Source of the DNA: CAVSWT01 sp963777515
GTDB lineage: Bacteria > Bacteroidota > Ignavibacteria > Ignavibacteriales > Ignavibacteriaceae
NCBI GenBank assembly: GCA_963777515.1
Contig: CAVZQU010000004.1
Span: 186,001-250,000, forward strand
DNA length: 64,000 nucleotides
Reading direction: 5' to 3'
In this document: positions 21,247 to 31,868 of the stretch, one piece after another
Numbering within the stretch: position 1 is the stretch's first letter
Layout of the letters: each line of letters opens with the position of its first letter
The notes under the pieces: model-generated
Databases searched by the model: none
What the model saw: the letters and a program-made list of their open reading frames with translations, nothing else
Told to the model about the DNA's origin: nothing
Translations under genes and position numbers: made by a program

Positions 21247-23869
21247 AGCTGGCTTTCACTTCTGTTTAAAATTACTTCTTCCACTTTTTCTAAAGCAATA
21301 GGAATTGCAGAAACATCTTTCCCTCCGGCAGTTGCTAGATGAGGCCTTCCACCACCGCCGCCGCTGACAAGCTTTGCAAGTTCCCCAACAATTTTTCCTG
21401 CACTAAGTTTTTTCTCTTTTATCAAATCATCTGAAACAACGCAGACAATTCCTACTTTACTATTATCAATTGTAGAAATTAAAACACCAATTCCGTTTTT
21501 AATTTTAATTCTTATTTCATCTCCAAATGATTTTAATTCATCCATAGTTTCTGCATCAACTTTGGATTTATAAACTTTTATTCCATTTACATCAATTGGA
21601 TTTTTAATAACTGAATCAAGCTGTCCCAATTTACTTTGAAGCTTCAATTCATTTATCTCTTTATCCAGCTTTTTCTTTTCTTCGATTAGTTCTGCAATTT
21701 TGTCTTCTGATTTTTTTAGATGGTCTATCTGGGAATATATATAACTTTCTATTCCAAGTCCTGTAACAGCTTCAATTCTTCTAACTCCGCTTGCGATTGA
21801 AGATTCGCTGATGATTTTAAACAACCCAATTTGAGATGAATTTTTAACATGAGTACCGCCGCAGAATTCCATACTGAAATCGCCAAACTGAACTACATTA
21901 ACCTTGTCGCCGTATTTATCACCAAAAAACATCAACGCGCCCATTTTCTTTGCTTCATCAAATGGAACATTGCGGTGATGCTGAAGCTGAATATTCTCCA
22001 TTAATTTTTCATTCACCAGAGATTCAATTTCTTTAATTTCAGTATCACTTAATTTTGCAAAATGAGTAAAGTCAAAGCGAAGTCTGTCAGGCCCAACATA
22101 CGAACCAGCTTGATGAACATGAGTTCCCAATATTTTTCTCATTGCTGCATGAAGAAAATGAGTGGCGGAATGATTTCGCATAATATCCCAGCGGCGCTTT
22201 TCATCTACTTCTGCAAAGACTTCCTCACCAGGTTTAATAATCTTATTCTGCTCATTTTCAATAACATGAATAGTATTGTTATCAACTTTTGTAACATCAA
22301 TAACATTGAGTGGAGTTTTATCAATCACCAAATTTCCAAGGTCGTCTATTTGTCCGCCGGCTTCAACATAAAAAGGAGTTTTGTTTAAGATGACGAAGAT
22401 CATTTCCATTTTCTTTTTTATGTCCGATAATTTTAGAGTTTGATTTCAGTTCATCATAACCAATGAACTCTGATTTTTTATCACTTACCAATTCAAAAGA
22501 ATTTAAATCATTCAAAGAGATATTAACAGATGCAAATTTTTCTTTTGAAGCTTCTCTTCCGCGTTTACGCTGTTCATCCATCAATTCATTAAAACCTTTT
22601 TCATCAATGGAAAATCCTTTTTCTTGTGCCATAACATTTGTTAAGTCAACAGGGAATCCGAAGGTATCATATAAGTTTAAAAACATCTTCGCCTGAAATT
22701 ATTTTCTGATTTTTTTTCTTTTAAATCTTTTACTACTTCATCAAATAAGCTCTATTCCTCTATCAAGAGTCGCGTTAAAATTTTCTTCTTCAGCAAGAAT
22801 TATTTTTTTAACATAATCTTTCTTTTCTTTTATTTCCAGGAAAGACGTCGCTCATAGTTTTAACAAGCACATCAACCAAATCAAAGAGAAAAGGTTTTTT
22901 AAGATTTAATTTTCTTCCGTAGCGAGCGGCTCTTCTCAAAATTCTTCTGAGTACATAACCGCGCCCGTCATTGCCGGGAACTGCACCGTCAGCAATCGCA
23001 AATGTTAAAGTACGAATGTGATCCGCAATTACACGCATAGCAATTTGATCTTCTTCTTTCTCGTATTTAATTCCGGATATTTTTGCAACTTCATTTATCA
23101 AAGGCATAAAAACATCAGTGTCATAATTTGAAGTTTTCTTCTGTAAAACTGCGCATACTCTTTCGAATCCCATTCCGGTATCGATATGCTTTGCTGGAAG
23201 CTCATGAAGCTTTCCGGTTTCATCCCGGTTATATTGAATGAAAACTAAATTCCATATTTCAATACATTCAGGAGTTCCTGCATTTACAAGTTTAGGATTG
23301 TCATAATCGTCGCTAACGTTAATATGAATTTCAGAGCAAGGGCCGCAAGGGCCGGTTTCACCCATTTCCCAGAAGTTATCTTTCTCATCAAACTTTAAAA
23401 TATGTTTTGGATTTATGTCCGTTTTAGTTTTCCACAATTCCATTGCCTCATCATCTTCTCTAAAAACAGTTGCCCATAATCTTTCTTTAGGGAGCTTCCA
23501 TACTTCTGTTAAAAGTTCCCAGCCCCATTCAATAGCTTCTGCTTTGTAGTAGTCCCCGAAAGACCAGTTGCCAAGCATTTCAAAAAAAGTATGATGATAG
23601 GTATCATGCCCGACTTCTTCCAGATCATTATGCTTTCCACTTACACGAATGCATTTTTGAGTATCTGCGGCACGGGAATATTCACGCGTACCGGTTCCTA
23701 AAAAAACATCTTTAAATTGATTCATACCTGCGTTGGCAAAAAGTAAAGTCGGGTCATCAAATGGAACAACCGGTGCGCTTGGAACTATTCTATGCTGTTT
23801 ACTTTTAAAAAAATCTAAAAATTGTTGTCTTACCTGCCTGCCGGTAGGCATGGTTTCAGTTGATGTCAT
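21228..23869 (-). CDS. alaS: Alanyl-tRNA synthetase (about five single-base indels)
   Basis: Charges tRNA-Ala with alanine. The stitched length of about 880 residues is normal. Seen in order: class II catalytic core (FFKSKQHRIVPSAPVVP; NAGMNQFKDVFLG; GKHNDLEEVGHDTYHHTFFE), middle domain, editing domain (NHSATHFLHAAMRKILG, zinc-binding CGGTHV) and the DHHA1 C-terminal domain (GGGGGRPHLATAGGKD). Indels occur near 22850 (extra G), 22755, 22690, 22680 and 22390; across them the reading DVFPEIKEKKDYVKKIILAE...ELFDEVVKDLKEKKSEIISGEDVF is continuous. An essential gene cannot be this broken in a living cell, so these are probably sequence errors. The final residues and stop come from the inserted GxxExxY element. 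Confidence 0.9.
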
Positions 23870-24033
23870 AATACTCTCTAAAAAATAAATATTGTTTATT
23901 GCATTTCAGATACTGATCACTAAGTGAAAAGTATGACTGCAAAGATAAGAAATTAAGATAAAAGCATAAATCCTTTTACGCTGGATTAAATCTTAATATA
24001 ATAAAGAGAAAGGATAAACCTGGAAGGGAGGGT

Positions 24034-24070
24034 TAAAATAAAAAACCCGGCTCGTAATTGAGACCGGGCT
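24034..24070 (-). terminator. Rho-independent terminator after thioredoxin gene
   Basis: On the minus strand CCCGG(T)CTC pairs with GAGCCGGG around AATTAC, followed by TTTTTTATTTT. It lies about 25 bases past the thioredoxin stop codon. Confidence 0.85.
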
Positions 24071-24092
24071 TTCATGTCACATTAGTTAAATA

Positions 24093-24461
24093 TTAGTTTT
24101 CGTTTGCGGGTACTAAAAGGTCTTCATCGATTGCTTTTTTTAAGCTCTCTTTTGGTAAAGCACCAACAGCCATTTTCGGCTGGCCTTCCATAGGAATGAA
24201 AAGAAGCGAAGGTATACTTCTAATTCCAAATGCACCTGCTAATTCTTGTTCTTCATCTGTATTAATTTTATAAAAATTAACTTTGCCATTGTATTCCTCG
24301 GAAAGCTCATCGATAACTGGCCCAACCATACGGCAAGGACCACACCATGGTGCCCAAAAATCTATAATTGCAGGAACATCACCTTGATATTTCCATTCCT
24401 TATTGTTTTCATAGTCAAATACTTTTTCCAAAAAATCCGCTTTAGTTAAATGAACTGTCAT
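24093..24461 (-). CDS. trxA: Thioredoxin
   Basis: 122 residues. The active site is WAPWCGPCRMVGPVI, with the cis-Pro region GIRSIPSLLFIP. The N-terminus is about 12 residues longer than E. coli thioredoxin (FLEKVFDYENNKEWKYQGD), as in many Bacteroidetes/Chlorobi homologues. There is no signal peptide, so it is a cytoplasmic disulfide reductase. AAGGAGAACGAA precedes the start. The rhodanese gene upstream ends 24 bases before this start, so the two are probably one operon, ended by the terminator at 24034-24070. Confidence 0.9.
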   Translation of the reverse strand: MTVHLTKADFLEKVFDYENNKEWKYQGDVPAIIDFWAPWCGPCRMVGPVIDELSEEYNGKVNFYKINTDEEQELAGAFGIRSIPSLLFIPMEGQPKMAVGALPKESLKKAIDEDLLVPANEN

Positions 24462-24485
24462 TTCGTTCTCCTTGTTTGATTTATA

Positions 24486-24866
24486 TTATTTAAAATTCCA
24501 GGAAACAATTCCGCCTTTTAAGTTAGCGGTATTAAATCCGTTTTTCTTCAATATAGATGCTGCATTTATACTTCTATTGCCTGTCCTGCAATAACAAATA
24601 ATTTCCTTGTCTTGATATTTTTTTAATTCACTTGAACGTCTTCTCAGCTCGTTTAAAGGAATGTGAACTGAACCTTTAATTTGCTGCGCCGACCTTTCAG
24701 AAGAAGTTCTAACATCAAGTAAAATCGCGTTTCGTGTTTTCTTTACTACTTCGTTTGCTTCGCTTGCAGAGTACTGCTTGATTGATTTTGTTAAAATCAT
24801 TCTTCTTACAAAATTATAAACTATTAATCCTGCTAAGAGTATAAGTATAATCTGAAAAAAATTCAT
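24486..24866 (-). CDS. Membrane-anchored rhodanese-domain protein
   Basis: 126 residues. One N-terminal transmembrane helix (FFQIILILLAGLIVYNFV) is followed by a single rhodanese domain with the active-site loop CYCRTGNRS. The domain contains AILLDVRTSSERSAQQIKGSVHIPL, typical of the family. It probably handles sulfane sulfur or a related thiol at the inner membrane. It sits directly upstream of thioredoxin on the same strand, a pairing that suggests thiol or sulfur redox work together, though the substrate is not known. Confidence 0.85.
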   Translation of the reverse strand: MNFFQIILILLAGLIVYNFVRRMILTKSIKQYSASEANEVVKKTRNAILLDVRTSSERSAQQIKGSVHIPLNELRRRSSELKKYQDKEIICYCRTGNRSINAASILKKNGFNTANLKGGIVSWNFK

Positions 24867-24994
24867 TTAATTTCTGTTTTTTTTAATAAAAATAAAATAA
24901 TTTATTTACAAAACATGTGATACATAATATTTAAAAAGGATTCAGAGCGGTTTGGAGGAATTTTCTAAATGTGATTTATTAGATTTGTGTGAAA

Positions 24995-27049
24995 TTAACT
25001 TAGTTTGATTCTTGTATCTACAATAGAAAGTGAGTTACCGGCAGTTACAATTACCGGGTTAAAGTCAAATTCGCTGATGTTAGGATTATCAAGCATCATT
25101 TGTGCGCATGACTTGATTAGCTGTTTAACTGGAGCTAAGTTAACGGGTTTTTCGCCTCGAACTCCACCTAAAATTTTTCCAATCTTAGTTGAAGTTATTA
25201 TTTCGTCCATATCTTCGTCAGAAATGTAAGCCGATTTTAATGCAGTATCATCAAAAGTTTCAACATATTTCCCTCCGGTTCCAAACATAATCATAGGGCC
25301 GAAATTACTATCTCTGAATCCGCCTATGAGCAATTCATGTTTACTTTTTATATAGGGTTGAATTAAGAATTTCTCAAGTGAAATATTATGTTCTTTGAAG
25401 CTGCATAAAATTTTCATTTCAGCTTCAAAAAGCTTTTCGCGGTTTTTTATATTTACACATACCCCATTGATATCGGATTTGTGAACTAATTCTCTTGAAA
25501 TCCCTTTTAGAACTAAAGGATAAGAAATTTTCAAATCATTTTTATTTAAAGAACGGCTATCAACTAATAGAGATTCAATTACCGGCAATTGATATGTCTC
25601 GGCAAGTTCATTTACTTCTTCTATTGAAAGAAATCTTGAAGAGCCTTGAATATTATTTTGTCTTTTCAGTTGAAGATATTCTCTTTTGCTTTTTCTGTTT
25701 GAGTAGAAGAACATATTGGAAACCGTAGAAACAGCTTCTTCAACACTCTTAAATAATAACTTATTTGTAGCGGATCCACTCTTATACTTTTCCCAAAACT
25801 CAGGTAACGGCATTACCACTTGAAAAATGGGTTTGCTGACATTAATGGAATTAACTGCCTCAATAACTTCAAATGCTCCAACCATAACAGGTTCGACAAA
25901 AACTGAAATAACTACATCGACATTTTCATCATCGCATAAAATTTCGTTCACACTTTTAAAAATTTCTGCTGTAGCTGCCGGTAAAAGGTCAACCGGATTT
26001 TCTGCACTTCCTTCCGGATGAATAATTTCTTTTAATCTTTTTTTAGTACTGTCATTTAGTTCTGCCAACTTTAAATTATTTTTTTCAAGCGAATCGACAG
26101 TAAGGATTCCATAACCTCCGCCGTTAGTTACTACTGCGATTCTGTTTCCTCTTGGAAGATTGAAATTTTCAAAACCTTTGGCTGTGTTAAATAGTGCATC
26201 TAATGTTTGAGTTCTAATAATTCCGAATTGATTTAATACAGAATCAACAACTTTATTATCGCTTCCTAAAGCACCGGTGTGAGATGATGCAGCTTTCATC
26301 CCTGATGAGCTATTCCCGGCTTTTAAAATAATTACTGGTTTTTTTATTTCACCATCCGCAAAACTTTTAATAAGATTTTCTCCATCAGAAAAACTTTCAA
26401 GATAAAGGCAGATGGTTTTTATATTATTATCTTCCTCCCAAAATGCGAGTAAGTCATTTTCGCAAACATCAGCTTTATTGCCTACGCTTATGAAATGGGC
26501 AAATTTTATTTCTGTATTTCTAAGTGAATTTAAAATTGCAGCGCCGATTGAGCCGCTTTGGGATAAAAATGCGATGCTTCCTTGTTCAGGTTTTTCTGCA
26601 ACAAAAGTAGCGTTCAACTTAGTTTTATCGAGAGTGTTAATTACTCCCATGCAATTAGGGCCTACCAGTCTTGCTCCGGCTTTTTTAATTTTAGATAGAA
26701 TTCTGTTTTCAAACTCCTCGCCCTCTTTCCCGGTTTCTCTAAATCCCGCGGTGATGAGTATAATTGATTTTACATTTTTCTTTAGGAGGTCATCAATAGA
26801 TTCTTCGACAAATTTTTTGGGAACTGCAACAATGGCGAGGTCAATTTCTTCATTTATTTCAGAAATAGATTTGAAGCATCTTTGATTTAGAATTTCATCG
26901 GCATTTGGATTTACAGGATAAATTTTCCCTGTATATCCGTATGAAATTATACTTTTTAATAATTCATAACCAATGCTTTTTGCTTTGGATGATGCTCCGG
27001 CAATACAGATTGAAGAAGGGTAAAAAAAGCCGGACAAAAGAGATCCCAT
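24995..27049 (-). CDS. Acyl-CoA synthetase, NDP-forming (acetate-CoA ligase type)
   Basis: 684 residues from the ATG at 27049, which has AGGGAAG upstream; a GTG two codons earlier is less likely. N-terminal CoA-binding Rossmann domain (SICIAGASSKAKSIGYELLKS), then succinyl-CoA ligase-like domains (ARLVGPNCMGVINT, AFLSQSGSIGAAILN, SSHTGALGSDNKVVDS with the phospho-His region) and a C-terminal ATP-grasp_5 domain (YPLVLKGISRELVHKSDINGV, FGPMIMFGTGGKYVE). This is the single-chain ADP-forming arrangement that interconverts acyl-CoA plus ADP and phosphate with acid plus ATP. It could support fermentative ATP formation; a lysine acetyltransferase role is unlikely because no GNAT domain is attached. 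Confidence 0.88.
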   Translation of the reverse strand: MGSLLSGFFYPSSICIAGASSKAKSIGYELLKSIISYGYTGKIYPVNPNADEILNQRCFKSISEINEEIDLAIVAVPKKFVEESIDDLLKKNVKSIILITAGFRETGKEGEEFENRILSKIKKAGARLVGPNCMGVINTLDKTKLNATFVAEKPEQGSIAFLSQSGSIGAAILNSLRNTEIKFAHFISVGNKADVCENDLLAFWEEDNNIKTICLYLESFSDGENLIKSFADGEIKKPVIILKAGNSSSGMKAASSHTGALGSDNKVVDSVLNQFGIIRTQTLDALFNTAKGFENFNLPRGNRIAVVTNGGGYGILTVDSLEKNNLKLAELNDSTKKRLKEIIHPEGSAENPVDLLPAATAEIFKSVNEILCDDENVDVVISVFVEPVMVGAFEVIEAVNSINVSKPIFQVVMPLPEFWEKYKSGSATNKLLFKSVEEAVSTVSNMFFYSNRKSKREYLQLKRQNNIQGSSRFLSIEEVNELAETYQLPVIESLLVDSRSLNKNDLKISYPLVLKGISRELVHKSDINGVCVNIKNREKLFEAEMKILCSFKEHNISLEKFLIQPYIKSKHELLIGGFRDSNFGPMIMFGTGGKYVETFDDTALKSAYISDEDMDEIITSTKIGKILGGVRGEKPVNLAPVKQLIKSCAQMMLDNPNISEFDFNPVIVTAGNSLSIVDTRIKLS

Positions 27050-27409
27050 TAACACTTCCCTATAAATATTCAGATAATACCCCTATAAAAAATTCCAACA
27101 TATATGCCATTTTATAAGTTATTATTTTGAAAAAAAATAGCGAATTTGAAATAGTGTTTTTCAAATGTGGAAAATTCAATAATAAATCCAGAATATTATT
27201 CTTATAATTGAAAACCAGCGTTGCAGATAAGAGGTTAATTTGCTTTTGTAAATCGAAATTCAAAACTCACGAAACAAGGCCGTTTATAGAATATTAATAA
27301 TCATATTAAAGTTGCTTAAATTATTTTATCGATAACTTTTTTTAATTTGGCTAATATATTTTAAAATATATTTTGCTGTTGTCGAAGTAGAGATTTTAAT
27401 AGTATTGTA
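27050..27409. other. Divergent intergenic region
   Basis: About 360 AT-rich bases between the acyl-CoA synthetase (minus) and the outer-membrane protein (plus). Promoters for both should be here, but I see no clear hexamer pair, hairpin or repeat. Confidence 0.5.
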
Positions 27410-28518
27410 ATGAATTTATCATTTACTTTTTCTAAAAATGTTTATATAAAATTTGCAGTATTTCTTTTATTTTGATTTTATTAAGTCAAAATACTTTTGC
27501 GCAGAGAAATTATTTTTATACCAACAAACCTTATGGCAGCGAAGCGCTTTTCAATCCAATTACTCTGTTTATAAATGGCGGATATGATGTAACCCAGCTT
27601 CAATCTGTTTCAAATAGAATTGGCCAGCCTTTATATGGACGGCAGCTTCATACTGTGCTTAGCAGCCTTGGTGATCCTTTTCATACTATTTCCGATTATG
27701 GATGGAACCATTTTCTCCGTACGGAATTTTTACCAATAAGCTTTACTAAAAATGATATGCAATGGGTGCCGAATTATCAGCAGCATTTAATCGGCAGCGG
27801 GATGTTATTTACTGCAATGAAAGAATGGTACCGAATGCACAACTTTCCGGCTCCATGGTTTTTATCTGCAGTTACTTTAATGTCGCAGCATCTTTTTAAT
27901 GAAGTTATGGAGACGGGCCCAAGCGAGGTTAAAAGCGTGGATGAAATTTCAGATATTTATATTTTTGATTTAGGAAGCATAGTTCTTTTTAGCTTTGATA
28001 ATATAAATGAATTCTTTCATGATAAATTAAATCTTTCAGATTGGTCATTGCAGGCGGCTATTACTTTACCTTATGGAAGAGTAAATGCCGGGCAATATTT
28101 TTCAATGAAATGGAAACTTCCTTTCTCGGATGAGTACTCATTATTTTATCGTTATGGAATGGGTGCCTTGCTTGGACTATCAAAAAAAATGAATTTTGAG
28201 GACAATTTGTCTGTTGGTTTTGGATTTAAAACGAAGCATCTTGTTGATATTGATACTGTTTACCGACAAAGAACGATTGAAACAAGCTGGCATGCTGGAA
28301 TTTTTTATGATAGAAATAATTCTCTGCTTGCATCATTAGTTTTTAGTGGAGTTAAAGAATATTTTTGCATGGCGGATATTTATCCGGGAATAATTAAAAT
28401 AGGCAATTTCTCACCTGGAATTTGGGCAGTATTTGGAAGAAACGGCGATAGCATGTTCGGTTTTACAACCAGGTTTGTTTTTAGTATTGGTTATGAAGTA
28501 AACGCTCTGCCGCAATGA
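27410..28518 (+). CDS. Probable outer-membrane or periplasmic protein, unknown (frameshift in signal peptide)
   Basis: About 369 residues. The ATG at 27410 opens MNLSFTFSKNVYIKFAVFLLF, which passes through a one-base shift in a T-rich run near 27472 into ILLSQNTFAQRNYFY, together giving a normal signal peptide. The mature protein has many aromatic, alternating strands (WNHFLRTEFLPISF, YFSMKWKLPF, WAVFGRNGDSMFGFTTRFVFSIGY) and ends in aromatic residues close to the C-terminus, consistent with an outer-membrane beta-barrel. I do not recognise the family. The methyltransferase gene starts 10 bases downstream. Confidence 0.6.
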
Positions 28519-28528
28519 AAGGTTTAAT

Positions 28529-29240
28529 TTGAAATATACAGATCACATAGAACATTACAAGCTTGATGCTGAGTATTATGATTTTTTTACTTACGACAAG
28601 TTCATGGAACAGGAACACAGGCGCAGGTATGAATCAATTTTTAATTTGCTGAAGGTTAAAGAGAATGAAACAATTTTGGAAATTGGTTCAGGAGCTGGGC
28701 ATGCATTAAAGCACATTAAGTCGAGTAAATATTTCCCGCTTGATGTTTCAACGCATAATTTAATTAAGATAAAAAATAAAACAGATAAAAAAGTTTTCCC
28801 AGCAAGCGGAGATGTTTTTAATTTGCCTTTTCCCTCAGAGACTTTTGATTATATAATTCTTTCAGAAGTTCTGGAACATTTAGATGATCCGCCTGCTGCA
28901 TTTAAAGGAAATTTTTCGGGTATTAAAAAAGGGAGGACGTTTTCTTGTTTCGGTTCCTTACAAGCAAATAATAACATATCAGATTTGCATTCACTGTAAC
29001 AAGCCTACTCCTACTTTAGCTCACCTTCATTCATTTGATAAAGAAAAACTTTCAAATATGGTGAAGGATGCAGGATTCAAAATTATTAAAAGCTACAAAT
29101 TCTTAAACAAAGCTCCGCATAGGCTTCATGTTTATAGAATGTTAAAATTTCTTCCTTATTCACTCTGGAAAATTTTGGATTCTTCAATTACACTTTTACT
29201 TGATAAGCCTTGCTCGATTATGATAGTGGGTAGTAAATAG
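28529..29240 (+). CDS. SAM-dependent class I methyltransferase (one frameshift)
   Basis: About 237 residues. Motif I is ILEIGSGAGHALK and motif IV/post-IV is FDYIILSEVLEHLDDP. One extra base near 28900 shifts the frame; the restored reading is PPAALKEIFRVLKKGGRFLVSVP, typical of Methyltransf_11. A four-Cys-like stretch (ICIHCNKPTPTLAHLHSFD) follows, as in methyltransferases of cell-surface carbohydrate clusters, but no such cluster is adjacent. Start is a TTG at 28529 with no strong ribosome site; an ATG at 28515 overlaps the preceding gene. The substrate cannot be inferred. Confidence 0.75.
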
Positions 29241-29417
29241 AGTTATATTTATTATTGAAATATTTTATTTATTAAATTTTTCTACACTCAATATTTATTA
29301 AATAATGATAATTGGAAAAATAATTATTCAAACGGTTTATTCTAATTACATTAATTTATTATTATTAAAAAGAATTTTTCATAACAATAACAAATCTTTT
29401 ACAATTCAGAGGTTTTC

Positions 29418-31295
29418 ATGAAATCAATTTCATTTATAGTGGCTTTAACATTTTTTATTTCCGTTGAAGCTTTTTCACAAAAAGTATATAAATCACGGGA
29501 TGAAATTCCCGCTAAGTATAAATGGGATTTAAGTGACATTTATAAAAATTGGGACGAGTGGAATGCAGGTATGCAGGAAGCTCAGAAGAAAATGGATGAA
29601 ATAGTTAGTTATAAAGGGAAATTGAAAGAGAGTGAGTCCAATTTACTTAAAGTTAATAAGTTAAATGATGATTTGGGAATCTTATTTTTTAAAGTATATC
29701 AATATCCTAGCCTTACTAGAGATACAGATACAAGAGATCAATCAATCAATGCTAAACTGCAGCAAGTTCAAATCATGTTTGCTAAGTTTGGTACCGCTAC
29801 TTCATGGATAAATCCGGAAATGCTGCAGATTCCCTGGGATACAATGAAGGTATGGCTTCAAAATCCTGAGTTTAAACCGTATAAGTTTGGAATTGAAGAT
29901 TTGTATCGTCAGCAAGCACATGTTCTTGATGAAAGTAAAGAAACAATATTGTCATATTATACACGCTTTAATCAAACACCCACTGATATTTATTCAAATC
30001 TTTCTACCACGGATATTGATTTTCCTAATGTCACTTTAGCTGACAGCAGCGAAGTTCAGGCAACAAACGGTAACTATGGAAGGATTTTAGCAACAGACTA
30101 TAATCAAGATGACAGAAAAAAAATATTTGAAGCACATTACGGAACATATAAGAAAGATGAAAATACTTATGCAGCTATTTATAATGCAGTTTGTCAAAGT
30201 GCTTGGGCAGCAGCGCAGGCAAGAAATTATAAATCATGCCTTGAAGCTAACTTAGATGGTAATAACATTCCGGTTGCTGTTTATGAAAATCTTGTAAATA
30301 CAGTAAAAGCCAATACCGAACCGCTAAAAAAATATAATAAACTTAGGAAGAAGATTCTGGGATTAAAAGAATATCATAGCTATGATGGTTCTATTCCATT
30401 AACAGATTTCAATAAAACCTATCCATATGAAGAAGCAAAAAAATGGGTACTAGCATCAGTGAAACCATTAGGAGAAGATTATCAGAAAAAATTAGCTACG
30501 GCACTTAAAGGCGGATGGATTGATGTTTTTGAAAATACCGGGAAAAGATCCGGCGCATATTCAGCTAGGGTTTATGGAGTGCATCCTTATATGTTGCTAA
30601 ATTATAATGAAACTCTTGATAACGTATTTACACTTGGTCATGAACTTGGTCATACAATGCACACCTTGTTATCATATGAGAATCAGCCTTTTGCAACATC
30701 AAATTATACAATATTTGTAGCGGAGGTTGCTTCTACTTTTAATGAAGATTTGCTTCTTAATTATCTTTTGACTCAAACAACAAATCCAAAAGAAAGAATA
30801 AATCTTTTACAGCAATCAATTAGTGAAATTACAGGCACATTTTATTTTCAAACTTTACTTGCGGATTTTGAATTGCAAGCACACAAATTAGTGGAAGAAG
30901 GCAAGCCTGTAACTGCCGAGGTTTTGGATAATATTGCAAAAGATTTATTCGATACTTATTATGGAGATGCTTATGATAAAGATGAATTATTAAATAGAGT
31001 TTGGGCAAGAATTCCTCATATATATAGAACTCCATTTTATGTATTTCAGTATGCAACATGTTTTGCTTCATCTGCAAAATTATATAATGATGTAACTACC
31101 GGAACTGACGCTGAAAAAGAAGCTGCTAAAGAGAGATATCTTAATCTTTTAAAATCTGGAGGAAACGATTATCCAATGGAGCAATTGAAAAAGGCGGGAG
31201 TTGATTTAACCAAGCCGGAAACTGTTAATGCTGTAATTACACAGTTTGGAAAATTAGTTGATCAGTTAGAAACTGAAATTAATAAATTAAATTAA
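29418..31295 (+). CDS. pepF: Secreted oligoendopeptidase F (M3B family)
   Basis: 625 residues. An N-terminal signal peptide (MKSISFIVALTFFISVEAFSQ) makes this an exported form of a family that is often cytoplasmic. The catalytic zinc motif is TLGHELGHTMHTLLS, with the third ligand region in FVAEVASTFNEDLLL. Further M3B hallmarks are WDLSDIYKNWDEW near the mature start and NRVWARIPHIYRTPFYVFQYATCF near the end. It cleaves short peptides, here probably in the periplasm, complementing the secreted carboxypeptidase at 16953-19141. Single-gene unit with its own terminator. The frame is intact. Confidence 0.9.
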   Translation: MKSISFIVALTFFISVEAFSQKVYKSRDEIPAKYKWDLSDIYKNWDEWNAGMQEAQKKMDEIVSYKGKLKESESNLLKVNKLNDDLGILFFKVYQYPSLTRDTDTRDQSINAKLQQVQIMFAKFGTATSWINPEMLQIPWDTMKVWLQNPEFKPYKFGIEDLYRQQAHVLDESKETILSYYTRFNQTPTDIYSNLSTTDIDFPNVTLADSSEVQATNGNYGRILATDYNQDDRKKIFEAHYGTYKKDENTYAAIYNAVCQSAWAAAQARNYKSCLEANLDGNNIPVAVYENLVNTVKANTEPLKKYNKLRKKILGLKEYHSYDGSIPLTDFNKTYPYEEAKKWVLASVKPLGEDYQKKLATALKGGWIDVFENTGKRSGAYSARVYGVHPYMLLNYNETLDNVFTLGHELGHTMHTLLSYENQPFATSNYTIFVAEVASTFNEDLLLNYLLTQTTNPKERINLLQQSISEITGTFYFQTLLADFELQAHKLVEEGKPVTAEVLDNIAKDLFDTYYGDAYDKDELLNRVWARIPHIYRTPFYVFQYATCFASSAKLYNDVTTGTDAEKEAAKERYLNLLKSGGNDYPMEQLKKAGVDLTKPETVNAVITQFGKLVDQLETEINKLN

Positions 31296-31318
31296 CTTAA
31301 TTTAACTTCTTACAATTT

Positions 31319-31361
31319 AGCCTCATCTAATCCTTTTTTAATTAGTGGAAAAGATGAGGCT
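31319..31361 (+). terminator. Hairpin between pepF and dodecin genes
   Basis: AGCCTCATCT and AGATGAGGCT form a perfect 10-bp stem with a long A/T-rich loop, between two convergent genes. The T-run after it is weak, so termination efficiency is uncertain. Confidence 0.55.
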
Positions 31362-31402
31362 GATTTATAATATAATTAAAATCGGAAGAGAGTTTATTAG
31401 AG

Positions 31403-31612
31403 TTAATCTTCCAGCGTAAAACCAACCTTTATAATTACCTGCCAGTGCTGAACTTTCTCATCTTCAATATGAGCTCTTGTATCAATTACCTGCAGCCATC
31501 TCATATTCCTAACGGATTTTGACGCCTTGGCTAATGCATTTGAAACCGCATCTTCAATACTTGTTTTTGATGATCCGGCAAGCTCAATTAATTTATAAAC
31601 ATGATCACTCAT
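31403..31612 (-). CDS. Dodecin
   Basis: 69 residues, the normal dodecin length. It matches MSDHVYKLIELAGSSKTSIEDAV and NMRWLQVIDTRAHIED, with the flavin-stacking Trp in RWLQV and the QHWQVIIKVGF strand. Dodecins form twelve-subunit shells that bind riboflavin or FMN and buffer free flavin or coenzyme A. AGGAGATAATT precedes the start. It is a single-gene unit with its stop facing the pepF stop. Confidence 0.92.
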   Translation of the reverse strand: MSDHVYKLIELAGSSKTSIEDAVSNALAKASKSVRNMRWLQVIDTRAHIEDEKVQHWQVIIKVGFTLED

Positions 31613-31868
31613 AATTATCTCCTTTAATGTTTTTTTAGAAAAGATTGGATAAGAATAATACTAACTAATAAAATTAAGTACAACCAAAGGAAAAATTTTT
31701 GTGAGAGGAATCTTTCCCATTGGCATTAGTTCAACATTAATTTGCTTTATTATTTATTGTTGAAGAATTTAAATAAGGTCAGAAATCAAATATAAGTTAA
31801 AGTATTCATCTCTTAATAATTTTTGTTAAATTTGGGTTCTCTTTTCCAAACCTTTCTTATGAAATAAA

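Noticed and set aside
19395..23869. Genuine pseudogenes of radA and alaS
   Set aside because: All catalytic and structural motifs are preserved across the breaks, and alaS is essential.
26412..26885. 157-codon open frame opposite the acyl-CoA synthetase
   Set aside because: It lies wholly antisense to a strongly conserved enzyme gene and its translation resembles no protein; low-stop frames opposite coding DNA are common.
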